Shown piece by piece: positions 43,501 to 57,605 of a stretch of 64,000 nt of DNA. Position 1 is the stretch's first letter. Every line of letters starts with the position of its first letter. Position numbers and translations under genes: made by a program. Location of the stretch: NCBI GenBank assembly GCA_947846985.1, contig CANTUZ010000006.1:45863707-45927706 (forward strand), read 5' to 3'. A model generated the notes under the pieces. That model was not told where the DNA came from. It did no database searches and saw nothing but the letters and a program-made list of their open reading frames with translations. The DNA comes from Fratercula arctica (lineage: Eukaryota; Chordata; Aves; Charadriiformes; Alcidae).

Positions 43501-46359
43501 CGTTGCATTATTTTAAAACTAAAAGCTTTGGTTTCTTTTTTCTATTAGCATCGTACACATACGCACTTTCAGCTTCTTGTTGATCCCTCCACCCAGCCAA
43601 AATCCGAGGTACGTGTTGGAAGTTGTCTGGTGACTCTGCATTTGAAAAGCAGTGAACTCCGTTGTAGTGTGGTCGCTGCCAGGCTTCACTGGGCTGTGCA
43701 CCAACAGCGTTCTTTGCTGCCTGTTGGTGTTTTGAGTAGTTCTGAGTAGCATCTCGGTTGGTGGACTTAATAAAGTATGTATGATAAAGAATTGTTCTTA
43801 CATGGTGTGATTGAAATATCAGCTGTAAGGTCATGTTCTGCTTTGTTTAATATACTTCAAAGCTAATGATTATGAAAACTGCGGACTGTGCTAATTTGAT
43901 AAAAGCTGCGTGAGTTATCTTCATCCTTTTTGGTCTTTTAGAATCATTGCAAAGCAGCTGTAGCTATGAGATGGGAAAAGAGAAAATTTTGTATCAATAC
44001 AAGCTAGTGAGTTAAATATGTGTTTGGCTTTTGGGTTAATAAGATTTGACCTCCTGTGTTGTAAAGGATTTTCGGTTTAGTTGAGTGTTTAAATATTATG
44101 ATAATTCTTGAGAAATATTTTTTCAGACTTTGAGACTGTTCTTTCAGGAAGAATCAATGATGACAAGTAATATTTCAGCTAGAAGTAGTTAAGCAATGTG
44201 GTTGTATTCAGTTTTAACCAAATAGCTAGCCTATAAATTGGAAGACATCTTTCCCCTTATTTACGTACTTCAGCCCTGCAGTTTTTCCACCATTGCATCT
44301 AAATGAGTAATTGCTTAATAATGTAAAGTATTTCTAATTTGCTGTGTATGTCTGACGAATCTGAACTCATGATGACTTGATGGAGCTAATAGACAATTGG
44401 CTTCTTCTAGAAAGATTAGTTCTGTCAGAATTGAAAATGAAACTGTGCCATGTGTGCAGTGGGATTTCTTAAATATACAAAAACAAGCACTTCTTAGCTA
44501 GGAATGATCTCTCCAAAGCTCAGAAGAGCTTCAGTTCCCATGCTCTTCTGTTTTTATCTATTTTTGTCATCCATGTTTCCATATACGCAGTGGGTTTGGG
44601 GGACTTCTTCATCTGAGAAAACTATAATTCCCTCTCGAACTTTTTTGAACAACATATTTAAGGCTTCATTTTACTTTTGGAATTCTGACTGAATTCCAGG
44701 AATTTTGCTCAGACACTGCAGGAAAGCAAATGCCTCTGCAATAAGATAATATGCTCAAACACTTACTCACTAGTTGCACTTTGCATCTGGTACTTTTTGA
44801 GCAGCGATGCCATTCCAGCCCTTGATTCTCCTGTAGAAGTTTGGAGTAAGCTGGAGGACTTGGGCATCTACTTTTCAACGTGATTTTTTTTAACTGACCT
44901 TGGCATGTCAAGGTAATGTTAGGAGCATGGGTACTTTGCAAAAGACAGCCTGCCTGAACTCCTCATGATCACTTAGCCACTGGAGACTGCCTCCTTTCTT
45001 GACAGTATAGCAAAATGTCGTTTTTCTGTAACTGTTTCTACATCTGAAGTAATGTTCACTGCCCCAGTTTTCCCTATAGATCTCTGTTATGTAAGTTGTA
45101 GTTAGAAAGAATATAGGTTTAAAGATTTAAGACACCTTTTTTAATTGGTACACTAAAACTGTCCTTTTCGAATGCTTTTCTTTCCACATTTAAATTAAAG
45201 CAGTTCTTGGAGCATTTGATGATTGTGTACTTGACATAGCAATTTGAGTTCACTGAAGCAACTCATGTTTTCTTTCTTGGGTATCTTTTTTGAAAAACAA
45301 GCATTTGCTCTAGTTTCTGAACTATTTAAAGCTATTAATCAAAATGTAAGTCAACACAAACAGCTTACTGTAATATCAGGTCTTCAGCTTGCCATCCTGT
45401 TGACGTAAAGGAAGATGGCTAGGTCCCTACCCAAACTGCTGTAAGTATACATAAAGCCTGTAGGTAAACGACAACCTTTTCATCTGCAAAGAGAAATACG
45501 AAAAGTGGGAGGAAGAAGAGAGAGAAGCCAAGTTATTTTTACTGTAAATATGTCAGTTTATTGACTTGTTAATTTCAGATATATTCAAAAAAGCAGGAGA
45601 AAGAAGCAGTAATGTCTGCCAAAAACAAAGTAATTAGTGGGAGTTGAAAGATGTCTAATGATTCTTACAAGTACTAAAGAGGAATAAACTAGTCTCTTAT
45701 TAAGCTGGATATGGACTTTTAAAATGCTGTAGTAATTCTATTTTGTCTTTAAAAGCATGTGCACTTGCATATGGTGTATAAAAACCTCTTTATTAAAGTA
45801 ACGTTGTTTATTCACAGTAACATTACAGGCAGCAGGTGTTTTGGTTATTAGAAAAAAAAAAGTAAAAAAACAAAGCTGACTCCACATTTCTAAAATAAAT
45901 GTTCAGATAATATTTGACAAAGTTGATGCTCAAGTTGAAGGTGACACAGAAAAGACTTTTAGTTTCGTGTTTATTGTGCCTGCTACACCTCTGTGGTCTA
46001 GCATGAAAAATAAGATCTTGTTTCACGACTCTATGTGCTATGGAGCATCTTCTTTTTCCCCTTGTGTCTCTGGCCATGATTAGTCCAGTCACAGAATTCA
46101 TGAACACACGTGTTCTCCCAGTTCTCCCTATCCAAAGAAACTATTAGCAGAGGTCTGCAAATTGAGGAGCTGGGAAGAAGAGGACAGCAGCATCTGAAAA
46201 TCTCTTAAGAGAAGTAAGACAAGGTGTTGCACAGAACAACCATCTAGTGCTTGTGATGTAAACAGAGGAGATGCGGAGCTGAACCCTTTTAATTCAACAC
46301 TGTTTTGGTTGCTATGATCTCATTTTCATCCTGCAGTAATGTTGACCCATGGGAGGTGG
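40561..46359. other. Intronic or intergenic, no gene seen
   Basis: AT-rich sequence to the right of the CpG island, inferred to be intron. Only short chance frames and homopolymer tracts are present. Confidence 0.5.
41001..41036 (+). repeat. Purine-rich simple repeat (G6 then A-rich)
   Basis: Six G followed by about 30 bases of A with isolated G: an impure poly-A tract without a recognisable retrocopy in front of it. Confidence 0.85.
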
Positions 46360-46928
46360 GTGACCTCGAGGGAAGTGATTCTGCCCCTCTGCTCTGGTGA
46401 GACCCCACCTGGAGTACGGCATCCAGCTCTGGAGTCCTCACCACAAGAAGGACATGGACCTATTGGAATGGGTCCAGCGGAGGGCCACGAAGATGATCCA
46501 AGGGCTGGAGCACCTCTGCTATGAGGATGGACTGAGAGAGTTGGGGTTGTTCAGCCTGGAGAAGAGAAGACTCCGAGGAAACCTTGTAGCAGCCTTTCCA
46601 TACCTAAAGGGGGCCTACAGGAAGGATGGGGAGGGACTCTTGATCAGGGAGTGTAATGATAGGACATGGGGTAATGGCCTCAAACTGAAAGAGGGGAGAT
46701 TTAGATTGGATATCAGGAAGAAATTCTTTACTGTGAGCATGGTGAGGCACTGGAACAGGTTGCCCAGGGAAATTGTCAATGCCCCATCCCTGGAGGTGTT
46801 CAAGGCCAGGTCGGATGGGGCTTTGAGCAGCCTGGTCTAATGGGAAGTGTCCCTGCCCAGGGCAGGGGGCTTGGAACTAGATGATCTTTAAGGTCCCTTC
46901 CAGCCCAAATCATTCTGTGATTCTGTGA
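46360..46928 (+). mobile_element. CR1 LINE, 5'-truncated, plus orientation
   Basis: The copy runs from about 46360 to the 3' end with two ATTCTGTG units at 46909-46926. A frame of 147 codons (46397-46840) stays open through the ORF2 C-terminal tail, including ...LEYGIQLWSPHHKKDMDLLE and ...[20 protein letters not shown]. No reverse transcriptase core is present, so it is a dead fragment. Confidence 0.94.
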
Positions 46929-49900
46929 TCCACAGATAGGGATTATGTGTTGTCTGTAACTGATAGTAGTGAAAGCCTGGAAGGAACATTTTGCCTTTGC
47001 TTTAGGTCATTCCTCTGTGTCAGAATTGGACTTTCCCTCTTCACCTGCTCGCCTTTCTGTCACTCTCCCTCAATGCTCAGGCCTAACCATAGAGATCTCC
47101 CTCCATGTGCTCCGGCATTTCCTCTGCCATGCCTGTGGTGCTCTGTGCTCCTGCAGTGTCTGCATACAGATCTTTGCTCCTTTTAATCTCCAGGGCACAT
47201 TGCCCACCTCCTTACTTCTGCCATCTGAAAATGTCATTGCAAGGAAGCAGAACTGTGAGGAGTACTAGCTGTGGCTTTCTTTTTAGAGTTAACAGGGGTT
47301 TTATTACTAGCGGTTTAGACAGGAAATAACAGTAGTCTGTGAAATATCCCACCCCCATGTGGACTTGTCCAGGGGTGGTTTTTTAATTTTTTTTTTTTAA
47401 GCCAGAGATGAGAGAATGGCTGATGAGTAACTTCTTCCCACATGTCCCCCTGCCCCTCAGGTGTGTAAAGAGCATTTCTAAATATCTATTGTGAATTCAG
47501 CAAGACATGAGGTAATAATAGAAGGATGATGCCTGTTAGGACTAAGCAGCCTGAAACAATGTTTGTGGTGCTTTGTAGCTCTGAGTGTTCTTGTTCTTCT
47601 TCCTGAGGACAGGTTCTGAAATCTCCTGTGCTGTGTATGCCTGAATGCAGCTCCTCAGTTCACTGTCACCTGTGTGTTCACTGCATGCTACAACCACGCT
47701 TGTTCTCATTTTGTTGTAGCAGGGTGCCTTTAATTAGTCCTCCCCAGAATCTCTGAGGCATAGAAAAAAACCCTTGTGGATTTTAGAGCTTTTGGAGTCT
47801 CCACTTCCACAGAAGCTACTTGGTGTCATCTGTAACTGGCAGTTTCCATCTGCTCTCCCTACCATGCATGTGTTGAAATACTAAGGAAGGCAGGATATTA
47901 GATCTACAAGAAGATACTGAGAAAAACAAATATCAGAAAAACAAGCAAGCAGAAATGTCTAATTATGGGGGATATAGAGCAGCAGGGTGTATAGAGAACA
48001 TATCCATGAAAATGAGTAAGAAACAAATTGACTGTAAATAGATTTATTTTGAGGGGATGATATGCACAAAGCAAAAAAATGCCATTAGTAATTTTTCATA
48101 TAGGAATGTGAGGGAGGAAAATGTGCATACAATAGCAAAACACAGTACACTTGTGAATTTGACATAACTGATACCAGGTCTTCATATATGAAGTGACAGC
48201 AAAATAGCCTTTAGCTTCAAGAGGACAAACTTCCACTCAGTCACAATGAAAATAAAATCTTGAAGTGATGGAAGCGTATTGCTCAACAAGAACAGTAGCA
48301 TATCTTGTATTTGGAAGGAGAGGAAAGCAACATAAATTCAAATCTGCATATAAGAATTGTTACTAGAAGCTAGGTCTCATACAGTATCATCTTTACCTGT
48401 AGTGAAAGCCCTATAGAGGTAAATCTATGGTAATATGTGTTCCCACAATTTGTCATTTCAGGATTGGTAGAGACTAATTTAATTGATACTCACCATCCTT
48501 TCCTAATCCATTTCTATGTTATTACCTTATCTTTGAGTTATTACTTAATTCCTTAGGAATTGTAGGGCTTTAGAAGAATCCCCAGAAATATTGCTGAAGC
48601 ACCAAGAGAGCAAGGACAAAATGAAATTTTTTAAGGCTCTAGGGTTGTCCTGGGAGCTCAGAGAAGGCAACACCAATGGATAAGATTGTTTTAAAGGAAG
48701 AAGACAAAACAGCTTACTTGTTTTCAGATCCTTTGGTAGTGGACAAGTCATTTAATCTATACTTAACCTGCGTTTCTCCAATATAAAATGAAAACAGACT
48801 CTTCCTACTCATAAAACAAAATCCAGTAGAGTGTGAGGCATCTGGGTATTAGTTCGTTAAAAGGTGAAGGTCTATTTGAATGTGATTAATACTTTTAACA
48901 ACCTTAATGTATTGTATATAAGCCGTGTAAGCAACTAGGTGGTCATATAATTCATCAGGCATGGCGGTCTTTGCTGTCCTAGAGCAGTTTGGTATAGATT
49001 TTGAGAGATATTAGATCATTTGTATTACTTACTCTAAGGATAAATGGCAACATTTATCATAGACTTCCCATTTTTATTTTGTAAATCTTTGAGTGCAATG
49101 ATTGAACAACACTTTGAAAGCTAACAATTGCAAATCCTAGATATTGTTTGTATTATGGAGGTATTTTGCACTGTCCTGATCAAAGTAACAAATATCATCA
49201 ATAGACAACAAATAAATGTTATGTATGTTCAAGCAGGCAGTTAGAATGCAGCATTCGTTTAGAAAATATTTGAGATGATAATGTATCGTTCACTCATAGA
49301 AAAATTCAGTGTTGAGTTGAATTTCAGTCAAGGCTGTGAAAATACTTGATATCCTTTTGAAACAAATTGTGCCATCACTGAAGTCTCGCAAGGTTGTGCA
49401 TGTGACAGAAGACAGCATATTAACATGAAATGTCCATCTTTTTTCATGCTTAAATGGAGTAGATCTGAAGTCAATTCGTTCAACAAAGCAGCAATTTGGA
49501 ACTACCTTACAGAGCTCACTTGAGGCAATGTGCTCTTGCTAGCTAACTTTAAATATGGATTATGGACGGAGACTACTGAAGATTTTTTCAAATTTAAATT
49601 GTGACTAGTTTTATTTTCTTACATTTTACCTGGTTGACTAGAGAAATAAAATTTTTCTGACTGTCTTCTGGCTTATACAAAACATAGTTAATTAAGACAT
49701 GCTATACTTTCTCCCCAGAGTCAAAGTATAATGTTCAGCTGGCCGTCTTGCATGAATAATCCATCACTGTGAATCATTAATTTAGAAGACAAGCTATGGT
49801 AATTGATGTCTTTATGCAAGCTATGGAAATGCTTAGGGAAATCACTTATTTTTCTTGTTGGTACATTTTTTAATTTGTTTTAGAATATTTCCAAGCTTGA

Positions 49901-51163
49901 GTAGTGTTGGTCTGTAGCCTCTGAAGCAGATTGACCTGAGATTAACTGTTTCTGTGTAAATGTGATATTTTTCTTGTTTTTGAGTAAAAATCTGAATATT
50001 TTTATTCTGAATAACTATTAAAATCATAAGACTTAACTTTGGGCTAGTCTTGTGTGCATATAGTGGATGAACAACTGTTTACGTTTTAGAAGTTTCTAGT
50101 AACAAGGCCTGGTATGGTGATATTAGCAGTAGCCTTTATGTGGTAAAAGTGCCTTTCAAAAATCATGACATTATATCTGTTAATGCAAACAGGGATTGCA
50201 AGCAACTAATACATGCTCTGTAAGTTGTTATTTAGACCTTCCTATATTCTGATATGTTGGAAGTGATTAACTGATGAGCTGATAGCATGTTTCTGCATCA
50301 AACTAAGCATATCAAAGGCTGATGATACGTATATTTTGTTGGAAGAGTTACACTTGAAGATAATTTAGCACACAATTCATAAACTTCCCTTTTATCTTAA
50401 ATTATACTGTAGCCATCATGTCTGTATGGCAAGAAAAGTTACCAATTTTGTTTCCTTTGTAGAAATCTCTTCACTTTTGCTTATAATTGAAATATTAGGG
50501 TTTGCTAGTCTACAGTGATACATACCAATTTATAACTATTTTGTCTGTCTTCAAAATAAGAAAGATGCAGCTAGGTCAGTATTTGAATGGGAGCTGACAG
50601 CTTGGTGGTAATTCAGTAGCAGTTCAGAAGCAGAATATCAATAACCCGTAACAAAGGCATCAGGTTCCTAAGGTAAAAACACCAAGTGGCAATAGTTTTT
50701 GTATTATTACACATCAAGGTGGTTTCAGCATTTTTTCTTTTATTGCCAGTCTCTTATATTTGAAAACAAAATATCTGTTCTATCTCTAAATTCCTCCTGT
50801 ATCAGCAACCAAAGATCTTCATTGAGTCTTTCAACTTTATATGTTGGATTGCAGTTGCAGTAAGGTTCTGTACTCCTCAAACAGATTTACATTTTTCATT
50901 ACAAAATAAGAATTTTATGAACTTAAGAAAGGTTTTTAATGCGTGCATGCAGATTTCATATGTGCAAAATACAATAGAATCAGTCTGTCAGTTGACTTTA
51001 ATGGGTCTTGGACTAGAAGTATCTATTACTGTGAAGTTTTCTATTCCATAGAGGAAGCTTCTTAAATACTTTTCATGTGTTCAATAACTGAAATGCATTT
51101 CTACTTATAGTCTTTAAGTTTAATGATTCTGAAAATAAGCAGGCATACATTTTTTTTGTGTCC

Positions 51164-51186
51164 TTTTTTTTTTTTTTTTTTTTTTT
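51164..51186 (+). repeat. Poly-T tract (23 T)
   Basis: An uninterrupted T run followed by four C, in the inferred intron of the rightward gene. Confidence 0.9.
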
Positions 51187-52053
51187 CCCCCTGGAATATT
51201 TACCTCTCATTTAGGCATCAAAATTGAGGCTTGGTACCACATGTGCTTGGCTGCTTCTGTTTGTTCTCAGATGAGCCCTGGTGCGCTGGACTCTCATAAA
51301 TCCAGCCCTGAATTTTGATGTTACATATAGGAACAAAAAGAGAACATGTTCACAATAAACTGGTATTTGAACTAAATTCAAATAGGCTTTGCCATCTCGG
51401 TTCAATTTCATAAGGTATGAGAAGTATCATGTTGCTTGTAGCTTCAGTTATTGAAAAATGGTAATCACAACTTTTGTAAAGTGAGATAAATCATGTTTAT
51501 TAATGCTCCCTGTGGACATACAGTGACTTGGCCCTGGGACATTAAATACATGATTTTGATGTGTAATTAACTTTTTTGTAATATTATTTCAAGCTAAGGG
51601 GAAAAAATCTGTAATCTTTTAGGCCTTTTAAATAAAAGCAAAGATAGTGAACAGAATTTGGTTCCTAGTGGGATTTATATGCCAGCCGTAAAACTCACAA
51701 AACAATGACTACTTCTCTGTTTCCATACCTGATACAGAACAGAGATGTGAACTTTACTTGCCTGCTTGGCCAAAAAATTTCAAAATCATTGAATGAAAAG
51801 AGATTTTGAGCTGGACCTTTCTTGGCTTTCCCTTAACGGTTGTTTCATTTTGCGTCCAACATAGATCACGAGCAGGTTTATATAGTCTTTTTTCTCTTGC
51901 TTTCCCTCTCGTGCATCTTCTATGTGAGATCGTTAGGTTGGTTATTCATTATTCGTTAGGTTGATAAGGTCCTTGTCAGCACTGGTTTTCTGTATTTAAG
52001 AGGTACATAGTTTTACGGTTCTTAAAAGGGGGCCATAGAATGTGTACAGGTGG

Positions 52054-52092
52054 GGATGTACATGTGCATGTATACATGTATGTACATGTGTC
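52054..52092. repeat. Imperfect TACATG-type simple repeat
   Basis: Overlapping ATGTACATG and ATGTATACATG units form alternating purine-pyrimidine, self-complementary sequence. Confidence 0.7.
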
Positions 52093-52204
52093 TTTTTCAG
52101 AACATGGAGGATGGAGAAAATGGAGGATGTATAGAAGGAACTTTGAAACTTGCTCCTCTAGTTCATCTGCTTTCCCAAGTCACAGTGAAGTGTCTCTTGA
52201 CTCC

Positions 52205-52430
52205 TGACGTGCTTGTCTAACCTTTTTTAAGGGATCTGGTGGATATGGGTAGATCGAGAGACCTCCCTAGGCAACGTGTTCCAGATCTTTGTTGTCTTTG
52301 CAAGCAAAATGCTATTGCTAAAGTCCAGCCTGACATTTTGTTACTACAGTTTGAGACTTCTGGTCCCATCCACTATGTGTACACAATCAGAATAGTATTT
52401 TAATTCCTTTTTTTCCTTCTCCCTCCATGC
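52205..52430 (-). mobile_element. Ancient CR1/L3-like LINE relic, minus orientation
   Basis: ACCTCCCTAGGCAACGTGTT followed by CCAGATCTTTG, and later CTTCTGGTCCCATCCACTA, are in the order expected of the 3' region of old CR1/L3-type LINEs in reverse. The frame is destroyed and divergence is high. Boundaries are approximate. Confidence 0.65.
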
Positions 52431-54784
52431 TTGATATCAAAGATAGAGACTGAAATAAAACATCTCCAGACTGGCAAAATTTGAGCTTTTTATACTTGGC
52501 TACCTCAGCTGGCATCAGTGTTAGTCCAACTAAAAAATAAGCATCTGCCTTGAAGAATTATATTCTTTACAATTAGTTAAGGCAGGTGCTAGACTGGTGT
52601 CACAGTCAAGCTTAGGAGAAAATTACTTGGACATAGAAAATACTTCTGCTTTTTGAAAGGTACTGCTTTTGTTTCACAGTAACCATCTGGACCTCTTTGA
52701 CAATTTATTAGCAATATCATAAACCAAGTGCGTTATCTGAGACATCCACAGTTTGGTCAGGACGTTACAGGGAAGAATTTCTAGTATTCATTCCTGGATA
52801 AAGTAATCTCAGCAATTGTTAGAGGGAATGGTGAGTTGCTGATGTCAAATAGCAGGTGAATACGGTTACAGTTTCCTTCCTGAAGCAATTCAGGAAGAAG
52901 GCAGTGGCGAGACCTATGAAAAACTGAACAACCTGAGGACTTTGAGGTAGTTAGTGCTCTAATTTTGTAATGTTGTGGTCTGATTCTTTCTATAAAAACA
53001 GGTTAAACTAGTAGAACCTTTAAAACAAGTACAAGGAAATATTTGTTTAATAAGCCCACAGTAACGATTTTTTTCCTAATGCAGACTCATTGAATGGGAG
53101 TGTAAGCAGTGTTTGAGGTTAGGGATCAGCTCTGGCCATTCAGGCTTGTAATTACAGCAGTGATAAGTGTGTTTTCAAGTTTTGCTGTACTGAGAGTTTT
53201 CTTAATCCATTATTTTACTAGGCCTTTCATTGTGCCTCCTAGTACATCATAATAATTCCTGAAACCCCGTGAATCATGGGAAAACAAATGTTAGGCTATT
53301 AATTTCTGGTTATACAGAGACATAAATTTAAGTCTTACCTGGGCAAGTGTGTGGTCATGTTTGACATCATTGTTATTGTATTTGGTAGCCACAATAAATA
53401 TGTGAATATTACAAATCTATATATACAGTGAAGACTGGATTGTTTAAAGTCTAGCTTTTTAATTTAGCATTGGGAAAAAAATGTGTCGTGAACTTTTATT
53501 CCATTATTATTAATAGACTCAGTTACTGTAGGCTTTGGGAGCTAGAAAAGGCACGTGCCCTGTTTAAGGTTTGTTGTTTTCTGCTATTGGCTTCTCTATA
53601 TTTTTATGAAAACAAGCACAAAGCTGCTGTCATGGCTGATTACTGTTTTGTTTGCTTTTTAAGCCATGTAGAAATCCATGCCATTGAATGTCAAACAGGA
53701 CACTTTATACAGTTGAGCTGCTTTCACCTGCTTAGGCAATTTACTGCTTAAAACAACTGATCTTTGAGCATTGTTCTTCACTTAAAGAGCCCTTGTCTTC
53801 TGCCTTGGATGACTTTGAACAAGAAGAAATAAATTTAGAAAGAAATTTAGGTGGTAATGTTACCCCTTTACATTCTACCACCATGCCTGCTTTTCTCCTC
53901 TAAGAGGTGGGATAGCCATAATGTTGAACAGTATCTCATGTATCACAGTGATAAACTATCTGATGATAAGCTAGAGGTGGCTGAGGTATACAATCTAGTT
54001 TGCACAAAGCATACAGTTGATCTCTGTGTACTTCTTCAGGGACTAACAGATTCTTTGTGCGATTAGAGATGAGCTTTTGCCCATTTACACTTTGAGGTGT
54101 ATTTGTATCCAATAGAATAGCTGTTTTGTGGTGTATAACTAAAACGTGCACGCTTTGGGCAACACTTCTCATACAGCTGCACCAGCTCCAGAAGGTCTTA
54201 TGAGGCAAGGCTGGTTGATTGTTGGCTGAGTTTGCTGCTGAGATATATTGATTGAAAATTAAAATATCTTTTCTGCTGTGGCTGTATTAATGGAACTGGA
54301 TGGTACAAACTGGATCTAAATTCTTTGCTTTGAGGTACAGCTGTCCACCTTGCCTATTTAACAGCTTCACAATAAGATAACTTGTGGAAAGCCTGAAAAT
54401 TGGCATCTTATATACAGGCAGAAGAATTCAGGTTAGCCAATTTAGTTTTTCAAAGACAAGCTAATTAAAAAAGATTAACCTAATTTTTAATAAGAATGTG
54501 TATATTACCCACCAATGTAAAATATTAGACGCGCATGAATCATAGCTTGTAATACAAAAATGGGAGTAGTATTATAGTCTCTAACAAAAAGTAGAGTTAA
54601 TATTAACTTGCCATAGGAAATCCTAGAGGAAACATGTAAGACTTACTGGAAAACAGGTATTCTGTTTTTGGGAGGGGGAAACAATGAGGTTTCAACCCTC
54701 ATTTTTCATTCTGGGTGTTGGAAGTGACTTGATTACTTTCTGTAAGGTATTGGACTTTTTGAATTATAAAAACCCATTTAAAAA

Positions 54785-54850
54785 TCTTAAACCAAAACCA
54801 ACCCCACGAAAACCACAAACCAACCAAACAAAAAAACCCCAAACACCCTC
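54785..54850 (+). repeat. A/C-only low-complexity tract
   Basis: About 65 bases consist almost only of A and C (AACC, CCAAA and related units) with a single G. This is a degenerate AACC-type simple repeat. Confidence 0.85.
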
Positions 54851-56151
54851 TGTACAACATACCACAAACGTGTTCGTATAACCACAGGGAGATTGTGCAG
54901 ATGTCAGCCAGTGAACAACAGAAATGGATTGTTTCTTCAGTGCTTCATGATTGCTCTTGTTCATGTGAATTGCTTTAGCATTTAGAATCAAATCTAACAT
55001 GATACAAACTTCTCTGTGTGGGAGAATAAGCAAGATCAAGACAAATTCAGCTCCCTACATGTGTTGTTTAAATGGCTCATCATCGAGAGGATACTTGGAA
55101 CAGCGTCAGTTCTCATAAACACAAACCAATGAGGCTTGAACAGTGATCGGCAGAAGCACACTTCAAGGCCAGTTTCCACCTCCCAGGCGCAGCTTGAATA
55201 CTGGACTCTAAACTGAGCTGTTTCGTCCATGGTGAGCCAAGAGGGACATATCAACAGCTATAGGTCTCCAAGACCAGGATAAACAAAACTATTAGAATAA
55301 AAATGTATTTTCTGTGTTGTTTTTTTTCTTTTTTTTCCTCCAAGTAAAATGAGTCTTGTTTTTTGCCTCTAAACCAAAGAAGCTGCATTTCTTTGATTGT
55401 TGCATATCTTCTGTTGTGGATAAGATACCTGCACAGCAGGGATTGTTTTTTTCCTCTGTGCCTTTCTCTTTCCGTTTCCAAATTTCCCATTTATCCCTTG
55501 AAACTGCTGCTGTTCCAAATATTGTCTCTGAACAATTTCAGTAACACATGCAGGGCGCGGAGTTCACTTCTTGTATTCATAGCCCTGCCAGCTCACCCGG
55601 TTTGAGCCACATGAGGCTACTGCTGTTCCCTTTTTTTTTCTTAAGTTGGTAACTTCATGGATGCTTATGAAGAAGCAAGAGGGAGGAAGGACTTGAATGA
55701 TGACATGGAGAAAAAAAGTGAGAATTTTAGGGGCAATTCTGTCCACTATATCATGCTAGCTGGTTTTCCCTCCTGTCCAGATGCTATGTGAGTTGATCAG
55801 TTGCCTGTGTTGGTGTCTGTAACTGGGCAGATGCCCTGTCTGGTTTTCATATTTTTTTTAATTTTTTTTTTTTTTTGAAAGATATTTGCAGAGATGCTCT
55901 TAAGTGGAAGCAACATAAAGTTGGAGTTCTGGAGTTGAAGAAATCATGGAGATAAGAGAAACAAATGAAAATATTTGAAAAATGCATAAAAACTACTAGC
56001 AGAGCAGATAGCAATGATGCTGAAACCTAAGAGGCAAGAATTGGAATTGGCCTTAGGGCAGGAGGAAGGAGAAGGTTAATTTTCTTCTCCATGTGGTCTT
56101 CCCATGCTTCTCGCTCCTCTGGGAAGATCGGCAATCAGCATCCTTCACATC

Positions 56152-56173
56152 AAAAAAAAAAAAAAAAAAAAAA
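56152..56173 (+). repeat. Poly-A tract (22 A)
   Basis: An uninterrupted A run. No source gene for a retrocopy was recognised in the preceding sequence. Confidence 0.9.
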
Positions 56174-57605
56174 TTCTTATCATATGGCTTGTTTGGAGTT
56201 TTCCACTGTGTGAAATACAGAGTGAAAAATCCTGCTACTAACTGAATTTGGCATCCAGATTATTCTGTAGCTTTTAGAAAAAAATAAAAAAGTCTTTTAT
56301 TTTGTAACAGATGTTATGCTGTTATCTTAGAGAAATATTTGAAGTGGTGAAGCTTACATAGCAGTGCTAAATTTTTCTCTCAGTGTTACTGATTTTGATG
56401 AGATGTACTTGTTCATTGACTCCATTTTGCTGCTTCAGAAGTAAACACCCTCTGAGCGACTCTTCTTTCTCATTCTTTTGTCCCTGAAGTTTTTGTGCAA
56501 AACCAGCTTTACAGGCTGTTTTCATTTTGATTTTCGTATCAACTGTGTCTCTGTTGGTCAGGCTCAGCACACTTGCCAAAACAGCCCTTTCAACTGGTTT
56601 TAAAAACCGCCTTTCATAAGTCCTGTCCAGCCTCAGCTGCTGTGCCAGGACAGCTCTATTAACTGGACGGTAATGGCCTGGCCACCTCTGCCAGCGTGGT
56701 CCCCTGGCTGACTCCCGAGCAGCTGCCAGCTTGGAAGGTGCCAGGGCTGGCGGGGTGGCTGGGGATCTCTGCTGGTGTGCTGCTGTGCTCCAGAGTTAGC
56801 CTGGGCCAGCGTTCAAGACCCTTCTGTTGCTGGCTGTCAGGACTTGGGGCTGTCGTGACAGTCTGTCTGATACATGCAGTTGCTTCTAAGAGTAATTGTA
56901 GCTGGCTGGAAGCTCACCAGTGGCTGCGGCTGCTGCGATCTTGCATCTTCTGTACAGAAACAGAATATAAAGCTGAGAAGTGTTAGAGAACAATGTCTGT
57001 GCGTTATAAATAACAATCCTTGTAATGATGAATTGCCGTTTGTAATTAATCAGGGTATAACATCTACTTTTAAGGCTAGGGTTAATTGTTCTGTTTTTTT
57101 TTTTTTTCTAAATCAATCTGTATATCTTATTACTGTACTGTAAGAAACTAATTCTGATCTAAGTAGCGTTAACATAAGTGAATAATAACTCTCTTGGCAA
57201 TAGTGACATTACCTAAATGTGAATGCAGCCCAATGTTGATTGCAAGTCTGAAGCCAATATTGTTTGGTAGGAAAGCAAGCTGGTTTGTATGTCACACTTA
57301 CATTCAGTTTATGAAGTGATGGATTCCTTTTCTGGAATCTGATACATTTTAATTAACTTTCTTCATCTTCTTGACATAGTTATATCCATAGCCTGATCTT
57401 TTTTCTTCTGAAGTCCCTGTGAAGGAAGCTGAACAATGTATTGAAGAATTAACTTCTGCTTTGAACTTTTGCAACACTGTTTCACAGCTAATATAGACCT
57501 TGTCTATTTAGTTGTTTTGGGGTGATTTCAAGATTATCATTCTTCATCGCATTTTATTAGAGACCTTTAAAAGTTTTCCTGAGTTGGTTGGGTGGCTTTT
57601 CACGG

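Larger units (their letters stand above)
46929..52204. other. Intronic or intergenic, no gene seen
   Basis: No coding exon recognised. A stretch near 51480-51640 has the look of a possible conserved noncoding element. Confidence 0.45.
52431..57605. other. Intronic or intergenic, no gene seen
   Basis: It contains A/T-run simple repeats and an isolated GC-richer patch at about 56620-56960 with low CpG content and a 96-codon frame of no recognised family. Confidence 0.45.

Noticed and set aside
56620..56990. Second CpG island with a 96-codon frame
   Set aside because: GC-richer but CpG-poor, and the frame matches no family.
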